42,626 nucleotides of DNA from Candidatus Zipacnadia bacterium (GTDB lineage Bacteria > Armatimonadota > Zipacnadia > Zipacnadales > UBA5352). The stretch spans positions 1-42,626 of the forward strand of contig JALGSW010000013.1 in assembly GCA_029821635.1 (NCBI GenBank). The letters run 5' to 3'. This document shows positions 17,435 to 26,559 of the stretch, piece by piece (within the stretch, counting starts at the first letter, position 1; the number at the start of each line of letters is the position of its first letter). The notes below the pieces were generated by a model. It worked only from the letters and a program-made list of their open reading frames with translations, was not told the DNA's origin and made no database searches. The position numbers and the translations under genes were made by a program.

Positions 17435-18402
17435 CAGCCCGCCGCGGACGCGGCAACATCGTCAGGCACCGCGTCCTCGGCCACCTCCTCCCGCCGCCGC
17501 GTGGCGCGTACGATCTCCCGAGCGTGGCCGATGTCATCGCGCGCCACCAGGGCCTCGGGCCGGTGCTTCGCGAACTTCGCGAGGTCCGCGCGCCGCAGGA
17601 GCGCCGTGATCTGATCGACCGCGTCGTCGCCGACGCGACCCGACCCGCCCATCGTGTACGACAGCATCCCGGTGGTCTCCTCGAGGGCCGGCAGGCGCCA
17701 GCGCCGCTCGATGTAGTTGCGCACAATCCAACTCAGCCGCACGTAGTGTTCCTTGATGTGGCCCTCGCCTACGAGGTCCTCGCGCTCAAGCCTGTCCAAC
17801 GCCAGCAGCGCCTCCTCCGCGGGCGGTAGAGGCGGTGCGATGGCCTTCTTGGGCACCTCGGCCCGCCGGCGCGAGCGCAGCCAGCGCACGAGCAGCGCGA
17901 TCGCCACCATCAGCGCCAGCACCGGCAGCGCGGCCAGCAGGTAGTGGTACCAGCGCAGCGGCATCGCCCGCGGGCCGCGGATGTCGCGGATCTCCTCCGC
18001 GCCCTCGGGTAGGACACTGCTGACCGTCACCGTTGCCTCCGCGCGCTCGATCTCCGCAACCGTGCCGTCCGGGCCTCGGGAGGCGATGGAGGGGGTGGTC
18101 AGGCTGCTCTCCCCCACCTCCCACAGTGCGAGAGAGTAGGTGGCGGTGAAGCGCTTGCCGCCGTCTGACAACGCTGTCTCGGACTGCTCAACCGAGCGCA
18201 CCTCCGCTCCGCCGAGGTCCGCGCCCTCACCGGGCACGATTGCCTCGTAGCCCGCGGGCAACGTGAACTCCACGGTGGCGACGAAGACCTCGCCGATGGT
18301 CACCGTCTGCGGCTCCACCACCAGCGTAACATCGTAGTCATCCTGGGCGCAGGCGGCTCCCGCAAGCGCAAAGATCGCGAGCACAGTGAGGAGCCGGCTC
18401 AT
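17434..18402 (-). CDS. DUF4381-like exported membrane protein of the bat operon
   Basis: 322 aa. ATG 18402 overlaps the DUF58 stop (ATGA) and follows an AGGAGG. A signal peptide (MSRLLTVLAIFALAGAACA) is followed by an extracytoplasmic beta-rich domain (VTIGEVFVATVEFTLPAGYE), one transmembrane helix near residues 160-180, and a cytoplasmic helical segment. The helical part (HIKEHYVRLSWIVRNYIERR, then ETTGMLSY) is the DUF4381/BatI-like region usually found between DUF58 and BatA. It probably tethers the MoxR/DUF58 cytoplasmic components to the membrane vWA pair, by inference from its position and topology. Confidence 0.82.
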   Translation of the reverse strand: MSRLLTVLAIFALAGAACAQDDYDVTLVVEPQTVTIGEVFVATVEFTLPAGYEAIVPGEGADLGGAEVRSVEQSETALSDGGKRFTATYSLALWEVGESSLTTPSIASRGPDGTVAEIERAEATVTVSSVLPEGAEEIRDIRGPRAMPLRWYHYLLAALPVLALMVAIALLVRWLRSRRRAEVPKKAIAPPLPPAEEALLALDRLEREDLVGEGHIKEHYVRLSWIVRNYIERRWRLPALEETTGMLSYTMGGSGRVGDDAVDQITALLRRADLAKFAKHRPEALVARDDIGHAREIVRATRRREEVAEDAVPDDVAASAAG

Positions 18403-19319
18403 CGCAGGCGCCTCCTGCGCTGCTCGAAGAAACGCGCGAGCGGGTCGATGGCCGTGCCGTCGGTGGGCACGTCGATCAGGTCCACGCCTCGGCGCGTCAT
18501 CTCCTGCCGCTGCTCCTCGCGGCGGTCGGCCAGCACTGCCTGCAGCCTTAGACGGTACGTCTCTGACGATGTATCTACGAGCAGGTGCGTACCGTCCTCG
18601 GCGTCGATCAGTTCGAGGAGTCCGACGGCGGGCAGGTCGCGCTCGCGCGGGTCGATCAGGCGCACGGCCACGAGGTCGTGGCGGCGCGCGGCGACGGACA
18701 TCGGGCGCAGGTAGGCCTCGTCGTGGAAGTCGGAGATGAGGAAGACGATCGCGCGGCGCGTCAGCACGCGGCTGACGAACTCCAGCGCCTCGGCGATGTC
18801 GGTCCCGCGGCTCTGCGGGCGGTGGTGGAGCATCTCCCGGATCACGCGCAGGCCCTGCCTGCGGCCCTTCTCCGGCGGGATGAACATCTCCACCGCGTCC
18901 GAGAACATCAACAGGCCGACGCGGTCGTTGTTGCGGATCGCTGAGAACGCAATCAGACCGGCGATCTCCGCCGCCACGTCCTGCTTGCGCCGGTCGAGGC
19001 TGCCGAACTCCACCGAGCCGGAGACGTCCACCGCCAGCAGCACGGTGAGCTGGCGCTCGTCGGCGTGCTGCTTCACGTGCGGGTAGCCGCTGCGCGCGGT
19101 CACGTTCCAGTCGATGTTGCTGATCGGGTCGCCGGGTGAGTAGCGCCGCACCTCGGCGAACTCGATTCCTGCGCCCTTGAAGACGGACCGATAGCTGCCC
19201 GCGAACATGTCCTCGGCGAGGTGCCTGGCGCGTATCTCCAGCCGCCGCACCTGTCCGAGCAGCCCGCGGATGAGCGCCACCGCCTCCTCGTCCGGGCCAT
19301 GTTGCGCGTCATCCGCCAC
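18399..19319 (-). CDS. DUF58 protein with vWA fold
   Basis: 306 aa from GTG 19319, just after the moxR stop. The DUF58 hallmark RRYSPGDPISNIDWNVTARS spans residues 59-77. A vWA-like domain with DVSGS (98-102) follows, then AFSAIRNNDRVGLLMFSD and VFLISDFHDEAYL. DUF58 proteins are the usual genetic partners of MoxR AAA+ ATPases. There is no signal peptide, so it should be cytoplasmic. The intact MIDAS-like triad suggests it binds a metal and a protein client. Confidence 0.92.
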   Translation of the reverse strand: MADDAQHGPDEEAVALIRGLLGQVRRLEIRARHLAEDMFAGSYRSVFKGAGIEFAEVRRYSPGDPISNIDWNVTARSGYPHVKQHADERQLTVLLAVDVSGSVEFGSLDRRKQDVAAEIAGLIAFSAIRNNDRVGLLMFSDAVEMFIPPEKGRRQGLRVIREMLHHRPQSRGTDIAEALEFVSRVLTRRAIVFLISDFHDEAYLRPMSVAARRHDLVAVRLIDPRERDLPAVGLLELIDAEDGTHLLVDTSSETYRLRLQAVLADRREEQRQEMTRRGVDLIDVPTDGTAIDPLARFFEQRRRRLR

Positions 19320-19321
19320 GC

Positions 19322-20368
19322 TCAGGGCACCTCCACGCTGTCGAAGATCGCGCGCACGACGTCCTCCGACGCGACCTCCTCGGCCTCGGCCTCGTAGCTG
19401 ACCATCACGCGATGGCGCAGCACATCCATCCCGATCGCGAGCACATCATCGGGGGTCACGTAGCCACGGCCCTCGAGGAAGGCGTTCGCCTTCGCCGCCA
19501 GCGTCAGGTAGATCGTCGCGCGCGGGGAGGCCCCGTACTCGATCAGCGGCTCCAACCGCTCCAGCCCGTAGGCGTGCGGATCGCGGCTTGCGCAGACCAG
19601 GTCCACGATGTAGCGCTGCACACGCTCATCGATGTAGAGCTGCACGACCACCTGACGCGCGGCCGTCAGCTCCTCTACCGAGGCCACCGGGCGGGCCGTG
19701 GGGACCTCACCGGTCGTCCAGCGCTGGAGGATCTGCAGCTCCTCGTCCTTGCCCGGGTAGAGGACCTTGAGCTTGAGCATGAAGCGGTCCACCTGCGCCT
19801 CGGGGAGCGGGTAGGTGCCCTCCTGCTCGATGGGGTTTTGTGTCGCCATCACCATGAAAGGCTCGGGCAGGTCGAAGGTCGTCTCGCCGATCGTCACCTG
19901 GCGCTCCTGCATCGCCTCAAGCAGCGCGCTCTGCACCTTCGCGGGAGCGCGGTTGATCTCGTCCGCGAGGATCAGGTTTGAGAAGATCGGGCCCTGCTTG
20001 GCGTAGAACGTGCGGTCGCGCTCGTCGTACACCATCGTGCCGACGATGTCCGCCGGCAGCAGGTCGGGGGTGAACTGCAGGCGCTGGAAGCCCGTGTTGA
20101 GCGTCTGCGCGAGTGTCCGGACCATCAGCGTCTTCGCCAGTCCCGGCACGCCCTCGACCAGGACATGTCCGTCGGCGAGCAGCGCCACCAGGAGGCGGTG
20201 GATCATCCCCTGCTGGCCGACGATGACACGCGCGATCTCCGCTCGGATCTCATCGATGAAGGGGCGGCACTGCACAATGCGTTCGGCGAGCGCGTCGATC
20301 TCTGAGGCCACGTGCTCATCACTCGTTTCCGCGGTTGTTGCCCGGCTGGTCCCTCCACAATAACTCAT
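19322..20368 (-). CDS. moxR: MoxR-family AAA+ ATPase, first gene of the bat operon
   Basis: 348 aa from ATG 20368. Walker A is GVPGLAKT (residues 73-80), Walker B ILADEINRAP (133-142), sensor region MATQNPIEQEGTYPLPEAQ, and a C-terminal lid domain. MoxR ATPases act as chaperone-like remodellers of vWA partners; here those are the DUF58, BatA and BatB products encoded downstream. The start is preceded by a self-complementary GGGCGGCCGCCC placed between AAGGAA and the ATG. A promoter lies at 20408-20436. All eight genes to batE are on one strand with overlaps or tiny gaps, so they form one operon. Confidence 0.93.
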   Translation of the reverse strand: MSYCGGTSRATTAETSDEHVASEIDALAERIVQCRPFIDEIRAEIARVIVGQQGMIHRLLVALLADGHVLVEGVPGLAKTLMVRTLAQTLNTGFQRLQFTPDLLPADIVGTMVYDERDRTFYAKQGPIFSNLILADEINRAPAKVQSALLEAMQERQVTIGETTFDLPEPFMVMATQNPIEQEGTYPLPEAQVDRFMLKLKVLYPGKDEELQILQRWTTGEVPTARPVASVEELTAARQVVVQLYIDERVQRYIVDLVCASRDPHAYGLERLEPLIEYGASPRATIYLTLAAKANAFLEGRGYVTPDDVLAIGMDVLRHRVMVSYEAEAEEVASEDVVRAIFDSVEVP

Positions 20369-20407
20369 GGGCGGCCGCCCGATGTTCCTTGAGCGCCCGC
20401 CGCAATG

Positions 20408-20436
20408 ATGATACCACGCAGCGCCGGCGATGTGAA
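20408..20436 (-). promoter_or_regulatory. Sigma-70-type promoter of the moxR-bat operon
   Basis: Minus-strand TTCACA (20436-20431), a 17-bp spacer, and TATCAT (20413-20408), about 40 bp upstream of the moxR start. The match and spacing are good and it sits in the only gap upstream of the operon. Confidence 0.65.
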
Positions 20437-20459
20437 GCAGAGGTGTGAGCGTCGAGGCG

Positions 20460-21166
20460 CTACGAGATCGTCCGCACGATGCGCTCGCGGCTGAGGAGCC
20501 CGCCGAGGACCCAGGTGACCGCCAGCAGACCCAGTGATGCGCCCGCGAGCGCGCCGACTGCCGTCCAGGTGACGAACTCCGCCTCGTCCACGATCAGGCG
20601 CGTGGCCGCGAGCGCTCCGAAGAGCAGCATGATCGTGAGCATGTTGACGATCATGTTCTCACGCATGCCCAGCATGAGCTGTGCGAAGCCCATCAGCGCC
20701 ACCGCGGCCACGATGAAGATCGGGACCACGATCGCAAGATGCACAATGACTGTGATGCTCGGCGCCAGTGCCTGCTCCGACCGCGCTCCGGCGATCAGCG
20801 TGATCGCGGTAGCCGCGAGCAGCGCCAGGGCCGTGGAGGGGACCGCAACGCCGAGCGCTTTGCCGATCCAGATGCTCCGCAGCGACACCGGCGCGCACAG
20901 GAGCGTCTCCACGATCCCGCTCTGCTTCTCACGCAGGTAGGTCTGCCCGGAGTAGATGTACCCCACGAACAGGCCGATCAGCGCCCCCATGTAGAACAGG
21001 GAGTTGTTGAGCTGCGCCTGTCCGGCGATCTGTTCGTCTGTGATCCCCAGCCCCGCCATGATGCTGAACCACGTGGCGAAGAACAGGCCGGAGAACGCGA
21101 GGCCCTTGTTAGTGAGGATCTCCCGGATCTCCTTCCCGGCGATGATCCAGATGTGATCGAGTGCCC

Positions 21167-21170
<4 letters not shown>
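20460..21170 (-). CDS. ABC-2-type exporter permease
   Basis: 236 aa; ATG 21170 overlaps the ATPase stop (ATGA). Six hydrophobic segments are visible. The motif YLREKQSGIVETLLCAPVSL between helices 2 and 3 is the amphipathic coupling segment of NatB/ABC-2 permeases. With the ATPase upstream it forms an inner-membrane exporter of unknown cargo. A 91-bp gap separates it from the bat operon, which has its own promoter. Confidence 0.88.
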
Positions 21171-22105
<935 letters not shown>

Positions 22106-22162
22106 GGCGTCAGTGCTCGCGTGTTGCTTCTGTGATGGGCGCGGTGCCGGCGGCCCGTGGAG

Positions 22163-22192
22163 AACGTAGTCGGTCACGGGGCGCATTGTCAA
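22163..22192 (-). promoter_or_regulatory. Promoter of the ABC-2 exporter pair
   Basis: Minus-strand TTGACA (22192-22187), an 18-bp spacer and TACGTT (22168-22163). The -35 and the first half of the spacer are almost identical to those of the divergent rpoZ promoter. Confidence 0.55.
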
Positions 22193-22241
22193 GCCGAACC
22201 GCAATAGCTGTGCCTCGGGCATGGATGCACCGGGCACCGAT

Positions 22242-22271
22242 TTGACAACGCGCCCCGGTGTTCGGTATACT
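22242..22271 (+). promoter_or_regulatory. Promoter of rpoZ
   Basis: TTGACA (22242-22247), an 18-bp spacer and TATACT (22266-22271), about 140 bp upstream of the rpoZ start. Both hexamers are near consensus. A GCCCGCTC/GAGCGGGC stem-loop (22299-22334) sits in the presumed leader. Confidence 0.75.
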
Positions 22272-22414
22272 GGCCTGCACTATCAGGTTACGCACTTCGC
22301 CCGCTCTTTCGCCTGAGTTCGCTACGGAGCGGGCTGTGTTGGTGTACATCGCTTTCACGTCCTCGGGCCGCCGGCCCGGATGACATCAGTCAGTGCAGGG
22401 GAGGCGTTCGCCAA

Positions 22415-22807
22415 GTGGAGACCTTCTCCATCGAAGAGCTTTCGGACCGCATAGGCGGCAGATACGCGCTGGTGGTGGCCGCGGCCAAGCGCGCTCGCCA
22501 GCTCAAGGAAGGCGCTGTTCCGCTCATAAAGACCAGCGCCAACAACCCGCTGACGATCGCCCTCGCGGAGATCGCGGCGGGTAAGGTCGTCGTCAAGCAG
22601 CTCGGCGAGCCGGGTGACGAGCCCGAGGTGCAGCCCGGCGCCAAGCGCAAGGAGCCTCGCCTGAGCGAGGAAGACCTGCTCGGCGGCGACCTCTTCGGCA
22701 TCGCCACCGATGATGAGATCGGCGAGGACTACGACGACGAGGAACCCGAGCCGGACGAGGACGACATGGACGACGACGATGAGGAAGAGCCCGCGTTCGA
22801 GATCTGA
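22415..22807 (+). CDS. rpoZ: RNA polymerase omega subunit with an acidic C-terminal tail
   Basis: 130 aa from GTG 22415, 10 nt after AGGGGAGG. Residues 1-60 match RpoZ: SDRIGGRYALVVAAAKRARQ followed by NNPLTIALAEIAAGKV. Omega assists folding and assembly of beta-prime. The second half is unusual: a linker followed by a run of about 35 mostly Asp/Glu residues. Canonical omega proteins are shorter and lack such an extension, though acidic tails occur sporadically. It is followed 27 bp later by dnaJ. Confidence 0.92.
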   Translation: METFSIEELSDRIGGRYALVVAAAKRARQLKEGAVPLIKTSANNPLTIALAEIAAGKVVVKQLGEPGDEPEVQPGAKRKEPRLSEEDLLGGDLFGIATDDEIGEDYDDEEPEPDEDDMDDDDEEEPAFEI

Positions 22808-22834
22808 GCTCATCACCGGGAGGAGACGCAGGTA

Positions 22835-23944
22835 GTGCCAGCGGACTACTACCAGGTGTTGGGCGTGGGCAGAGACTGCGACCAACAGGAGATCAAGCAG
22901 GCCTACCGGCGCCTTGCGCGCCGATACCATCCGGACGTCTGCAGGGAAGACGGCGCTGAGGACCGCTTCAAGGAGATCAGCAACGCCTACAGCGTGCTCT
23001 CCGACCCGCAGAAGCGCCGGCGCTACGACCTGCACGGCGAGAACGGGACGGCCGACCCCGGCGGGCCGGTGGACGTCTTCGACCTCTTCAGCCAGGTCTT
23101 CGGCGGCATGGGAGGGCCCTTCGGCGGATTCGCCGCTCAGGCCCCCAGTCGCGGAGCCGACCTGCACTACGAGGTCACGATCGACCTGCGCGGCGTCCTC
23201 GACGGCTTCGAGGCCGAGCTGCAGGTCGCGCGTCAGGCCGAATGCGAGGACTGCGGAGGCAGCGGCGCCGCCCCCGGCTCCGCGCCATCAACCTGCAACA
23301 TCTGCGGCGGACGCGGCTTCGTCACACGCGAACGCGCGACGATCCTCGGCGTAATTGCCTCCACCAGCACCTGCCCGCAGTGCAACGGGCGCGGCACGAT
23401 CGTCAGCGATCCGTGCCCAAGCTGCAGTGGGAGCGGCGTTACGCGCTCGCAGCAGAAGGTCCTCGTCGCGATCCCGCCCGGCATCCAGGACGGTCAGCGC
23501 ATACGCATGGCCGGCCATGGTGACGTGCCGCCCGGTGGCGGCATCCCCGGCGACCTGCTGATCCTCGTGCGCGTGCAGCGACACAAGCAGTTCATTCGCC
23601 ACGATCGTGACCTGCTCATGCACCTCGACCTGACCTTCTCTCAGGCAGCCCTCGGCGACACCATCACCGTGCCGACGCTCACCGGCGAGACCGAGGTGCA
23701 GGTGCGGCCCGGCGCGCAGACCGGCGACACCATCCGGCTCGACGGCCAGGGCCTCCCGCCGCTCCACGGCGGCAGGCGCGGTAGCCAGGTCATCAATCTG
23801 CGCGTGGTGACGCCCACGAGCCTCGACGAGGATCAGCGCAGGCTGCTCATGGAGCTCGCCCTGCGCCGCGGTGAGAGCATCAGGCCCACGGAGCACCACG
23901 GTCTCTTCGAGCGTATCAGAAAGGCGCTGGGCGGGGAGGCGTAG
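22835..23944 (+). CDS. dnaJ: Chaperone DnaJ
   Basis: 369 aa from GTG 22835, preceded by a GGGAGGAG site. The J domain (residues 5-70) has the HPD tripeptide at 32-34. A Gly/Phe-rich stretch spans 80-105. Four CxxCxGxG zinc motifs start at C137, C154, C180 and C194. The C-terminal substrate-binding domains end near 360. It stimulates DnaK ATPase in protein folding. The stop is followed one base later by the prmA ATG. No dnaK or grpE is in the window, so this is a dnaJ-prmA-rsmE arrangement like that known in Firmicutes. Confidence 0.97.
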   Translation: MPADYYQVLGVGRDCDQQEIKQAYRRLARRYHPDVCREDGAEDRFKEISNAYSVLSDPQKRRRYDLHGENGTADPGGPVDVFDLFSQVFGGMGGPFGGFAAQAPSRGADLHYEVTIDLRGVLDGFEAELQVARQAECEDCGGSGAAPGSAPSTCNICGGRGFVTRERATILGVIASTSTCPQCNGRGTIVSDPCPSCSGSGVTRSQQKVLVAIPPGIQDGQRIRMAGHGDVPPGGGIPGDLLILVRVQRHKQFIRHDRDLLMHLDLTFSQAALGDTITVPTLTGETEVQVRPGAQTGDTIRLDGQGLPPLHGGRRGSQVINLRVVTPTSLDEDQRRLLMELALRRGESIRPTEHHGLFERIRKALGGEA

Positions 23945-23945
23945 C

Positions 23946-24863
23946 ATGAAGCCGGACCCGACTGGACGCATCTGGGTGCGCCTGACGGTCGCCTGCCCCC
24001 CTGAGGCGGCGGAGGCGATCTCCGCGTCCCTCCTCGGCATCTCCCCCAACGGCGTCATCGTCGATGACAAGGGCGAGCAGACGCGCGTCACGGGGTACAT
24101 GGGCCCTTACCTCTCCCCCGAAGCAACCGCCGACGCGGCCCGCCGAATGCGCATGCTCGCGACCGTGCCTGAGGGCCTGCTCGGCGGCACCGCTCAGATA
24201 GAAGCCGAGGTCGTCCCCGAGGAGGACTGGCTCGCGGTCTTCCGCGCCTACCACAAGCCCGTGCGTATCGGCCGCATCGTCATCAAGCCCACCTGGGAGC
24301 CCTGGCCGAGCCCAAAACTCGCCTCGCGCTCTGATGACCTCGTGATCGAGATCGACCCGGGCCTCGCCTTCGGCACAGGTCAGCACGCGACGACGCGGAT
24401 CTGCGTGCAGGGGCTGCAGGAACGCATGCGGCCTGGCGACCACGTGCTCGACTTCGGCTGCGGCTCCGGCATTCTGTCGATCATCGCCGCCAAACTCGGC
24501 GCGCATGAGGCTCTTGGCATCGACTGCGACCCGGCGGCGATCCGCGTCGCCACGGAGAACGTGCTGCGCAACGAGACCGAGGGTGTCGTGACGCTGCGCG
24601 AGCTGGACAGCCTGAGCGAGCTGCAGCCCCCCTGGGACCTGGTCGTCGCGAACATCAACCCGGTGATCGTGGCGTGTGAGGCGGCGCACGTTCGAGAGCT
24701 GCTCGCGGTCGGCGGCACGTACATCTGCACCGGCATCCCCATCGAAGGCGAAGGGCTCGTGCTCGACGCGCTGCGCGAGGCGGGTTTCCAACAGATCGTC
24801 CCACGCCCCAGCGAAGAGTGGATCGGCTTCATCTGCACCGTGCAGGGGAGCGACGACAGGTGA
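23946..24863 (+). CDS. prmA: Ribosomal protein L11 methyltransferase
   Basis: 305 aa from ATG 23946, 1 bp after the dnaJ stop, with GGGGAGG 5-11 nt upstream inside dnaJ. The N-terminal substrate-recognition domain is followed by a linker (TWEPWPSP), then DPGLAFGTGQHATTR (138-152), SAM motif I VLDFGCGSGILS (168-179) and the VVANINPVIV motif IV. PrmA trimethylates L11. The short N-terminus and the FGTGQH motif separate it from generic methyltransferases. Its stop overlaps the rsmE GTG. Confidence 0.96.
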   Translation: MKPDPTGRIWVRLTVACPPEAAEAISASLLGISPNGVIVDDKGEQTRVTGYMGPYLSPEATADAARRMRMLATVPEGLLGGTAQIEAEVVPEEDWLAVFRAYHKPVRIGRIVIKPTWEPWPSPKLASRSDDLVIEIDPGLAFGTGQHATTRICVQGLQERMRPGDHVLDFGCGSGILSIIAAKLGAHEALGIDCDPAAIRVATENVLRNETEGVVTLRELDSLSELQPPWDLVVANINPVIVACEAAHVRELLAVGGTYICTGIPIEGEGLVLDALREAGFQQIVPRPSEEWIGFICTVQGSDDR

Positions 24864-25618
24864 CGCGCGTCTTCCTCGATGACGCGCAGATCCGCGCGGA
24901 CAGCGCCACCGTCACGGGCTCCGACGCACATCACCTGCTGAACGTGCTGCGGATGGGCCTCGGCGACACCTTCACCGTTGTGGACGAGCGCGGCTGCGAG
25001 CGCCAGGCCACGATCGCGGAGGTCGCCGAGGGCCGCCTGCGCGCGGACCTCGGTGAGCCGGAACGGGCTCGGATCGAGCCGGCTGTCACGCTGACCCTCT
25101 ACCACGGCCTGCCACGCGCCTCCCGCTACGAGACTTCGCTGCGCATGTGCACCGAGCTGGGCGTGAGCGGCTTCGTGCCCGTGCTCTGCGCGCGGTCGGT
25201 GGTGCGCATCGACGGCGCGGACGTGCAGCGCAAACGCGATCGCTGGCAGCGCATCGTGGCAGAGGCGGCGAAGCAGTGCGGGCGGACGCAGATCCCGCGC
25301 GTGGAGCCGCCGATGGCGTGGGGCGAGGCGCTGGCCCAGTTCCGGACCGCAGACGCGCCGGGCGTGATGCCGTCGGCGGGGCTGGCGGGGAGCGACGCGC
25401 CATCGCTCGGTGAGCGCGCGAGCGAGCTCGCCTCGGAGGCGCCGGGCGGCCTGGCGCTGTTCATCGGCCCGGAGAGCGGCTTCGACCTCGCGGAGGAGGC
25501 GGCGGCGCGCGAGGCGGGCGTGACGCTCGTGACGATGGGCCCACGGATTCTGCGGACCGAGACGGCGGCGGTGGTCGCAGCGGCGATCTGCCTCGACCGC
25601 CTGGGCGAGCTGCGCTGA
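24860..25618 (+). CDS. rsmE: 16S rRNA (uracil1498-N3)-methyltransferase RsmE
   Basis: 252 aa from GTG 24860, overlapping the prmA stop, with a GGGGAG site at 24844-24849. The N-terminal PUA-like part (GSDAHHLLNVLRMGLGD) is followed by a SPOUT domain with the trefoil-knot motifs FIGPESGFDLAEEAA and MGPRILRTETAAVVA. The GGF usually seen is SGF here. It is in the standard dnaJ-prmA-rsmE order. Confidence 0.95.
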   Translation: MTRVFLDDAQIRADSATVTGSDAHHLLNVLRMGLGDTFTVVDERGCERQATIAEVAEGRLRADLGEPERARIEPAVTLTLYHGLPRASRYETSLRMCTELGVSGFVPVLCARSVVRIDGADVQRKRDRWQRIVAEAAKQCGRTQIPRVEPPMAWGEALAQFRTADAPGVMPSAGLAGSDAPSLGERASELASEAPGGLALFIGPESGFDLAEEAAAREAGVTLVTMGPRILRTETAAVVAAAICLDRLGELR

Positions 25619-25640
25619 CCGGCCGCGAGCCGAATCGGGC

Positions 25641-25669
25641 TTGACGTGGGCGCGCCGGTGCGGTAGTAT
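25641..25669 (+). promoter_or_regulatory. Promoter of rpsR
   Basis: TTGACG (25641-25646), a 17-bp spacer ending CCGGTGCGG, and TAGTAT (25664-25669), about 45 bp upstream of rpsR. It gives rpsR its own transcription start between rsmE and the gene. Confidence 0.65.
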
Positions 25670-25714
25670 CAATTCCTGCAAAGTACGATGCGAACATGAT
25701 CGGGAGGTCAAACC

Positions 25715-25984
25715 GTGGCAAGGCAAGGTGGATTCCGCGGGCGGCGCGGTGGTGGTGGAGGCGGCGGCGGCGGCCGAAAAAAGAAGGTTTGCCGCTTCTG
25801 CGCGGCGCCGAAAGAGAACATTCTCGACTGGAAGAACGTGCCGCTGCTGAAGCGCTATCTCGATGACGAGACCCAGATTCGCAAGGCGCGTCAGACCGGC
25901 ACCTGCCGCAAGCACCAGTCGCAGATGGCAACAGCCATAAAGGTCGCGCGCGAGATAGCGCTCATTCCGTTCGTTCCTGAGTGA
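25715..25984 (+). CDS. rpsR: 30S ribosomal protein bS18
   Basis: 89 aa from GTG 25715 with GGGAGG 7 nt upstream. The core (KKVCRFCAAPKENILDWKNV, then LLKRYLDDETQIRKARQTGT and KHQSQMATAIKVAREIALIP) is classical bS18 with a CxxC pair. The first 20 residues add a Gly/Arg-rich extension with nine consecutive glycines. It stands alone rather than in the usual rpsF-ssb-rpsR order. It binds 16S rRNA with bS6. Confidence 0.96.
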   Translation: MARQGGFRGRRGGGGGGGGGRKKKVCRFCAAPKENILDWKNVPLLKRYLDDETQIRKARQTGTCRKHQSQMATAIKVAREIALIPFVPE

Positions 25985-26008
25985 GCCCCGCCCGACATTT
26001 AACGCACC

Positions 26009-26062
26009 GAGGCGCCGGAACCTGACGGGCTGGAAAGCCTGTCCTACGATACCCGGCGCCTC
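26009..26062. terminator. Bidirectional terminator-like structure between rpsR and the Nudix genes
   Basis: A perfect 10-bp stem (GAGGCGCCGG with CCGGCGCCTC) encloses 34 nt. Inside is a small GGCT-GGAA-AGCC hairpin with a tetraloop. It lies between convergent genes. Run of T after the stem is weak in both directions. Confidence 0.6.
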
Positions 26063-26095
26063 TTCGCGTGTACGCCGTCCCTTGATGCGGGACAG

Positions 26096-26551
26096 TCACC
26101 GTTCGGCGGTCCGTTCAAGGAGATCTCGCAGGCCCTCCGGGTGGAGCACGGGCAGTTCCTGGTCGGGATCGCGCCAGACCGCCGCATACGCCCCCGCCCA
26201 TTCCTCGTAGCCCCGTAGCAGCGGCCGGTCGTAGAGGCTCTCGTCGGCGAAGCGAGCTTCGTAGACGAAGACGATCTCGTGCGCGGCCTTGCCCTCGCAG
26301 GTGAAGATGTTCTCGAGGACCCCAAGCAGACGCAGATCGCTCAGTTCGACGCCGAGCTCCTCATCGAGCTCGCGGACGACCGCCTCCCGGCTTGTCTCGC
26401 CGAACTGCAGCGAGCCGCCCACCGGCCGGTGGTAGCGCTCGCCCTTGACGGGATCGTAGCCCTCCCCCACCAGCACCTGCCCCTGCCGCCGGAACACGCA
26501 GATAGCTATTGGGCGTATGACGCTCCTGTCAACCACGCGATCGGCCTCCAT
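26096..26551 (-). CDS. Nudix hydrolase, first of two
   Basis: 151 aa from ATG 26551, just after the stop of the other Nudix gene. The Nudix box GGSLQFGETSREAVVRELDE runs on into ELGV and matches the Gx5Ex7REUxEExGU pattern in full. IRPIAICVFRRQGQVLVGEG begins the beta sheet. The substrate is not predictable. Operon with the next Nudix gene and a MoxR ATPase upstream. Confidence 0.9.
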   Translation of the reverse strand: MEADRVVDRSVIRPIAICVFRRQGQVLVGEGYDPVKGERYHRPVGGSLQFGETSREAVVRELDEELGVELSDLRLLGVLENIFTCEGKAAHEIVFVYEARFADESLYDRPLLRGYEEWAGAYAAVWRDPDQELPVLHPEGLRDLLERTAER

Positions 26552-26559
26552 CGTCCGCC

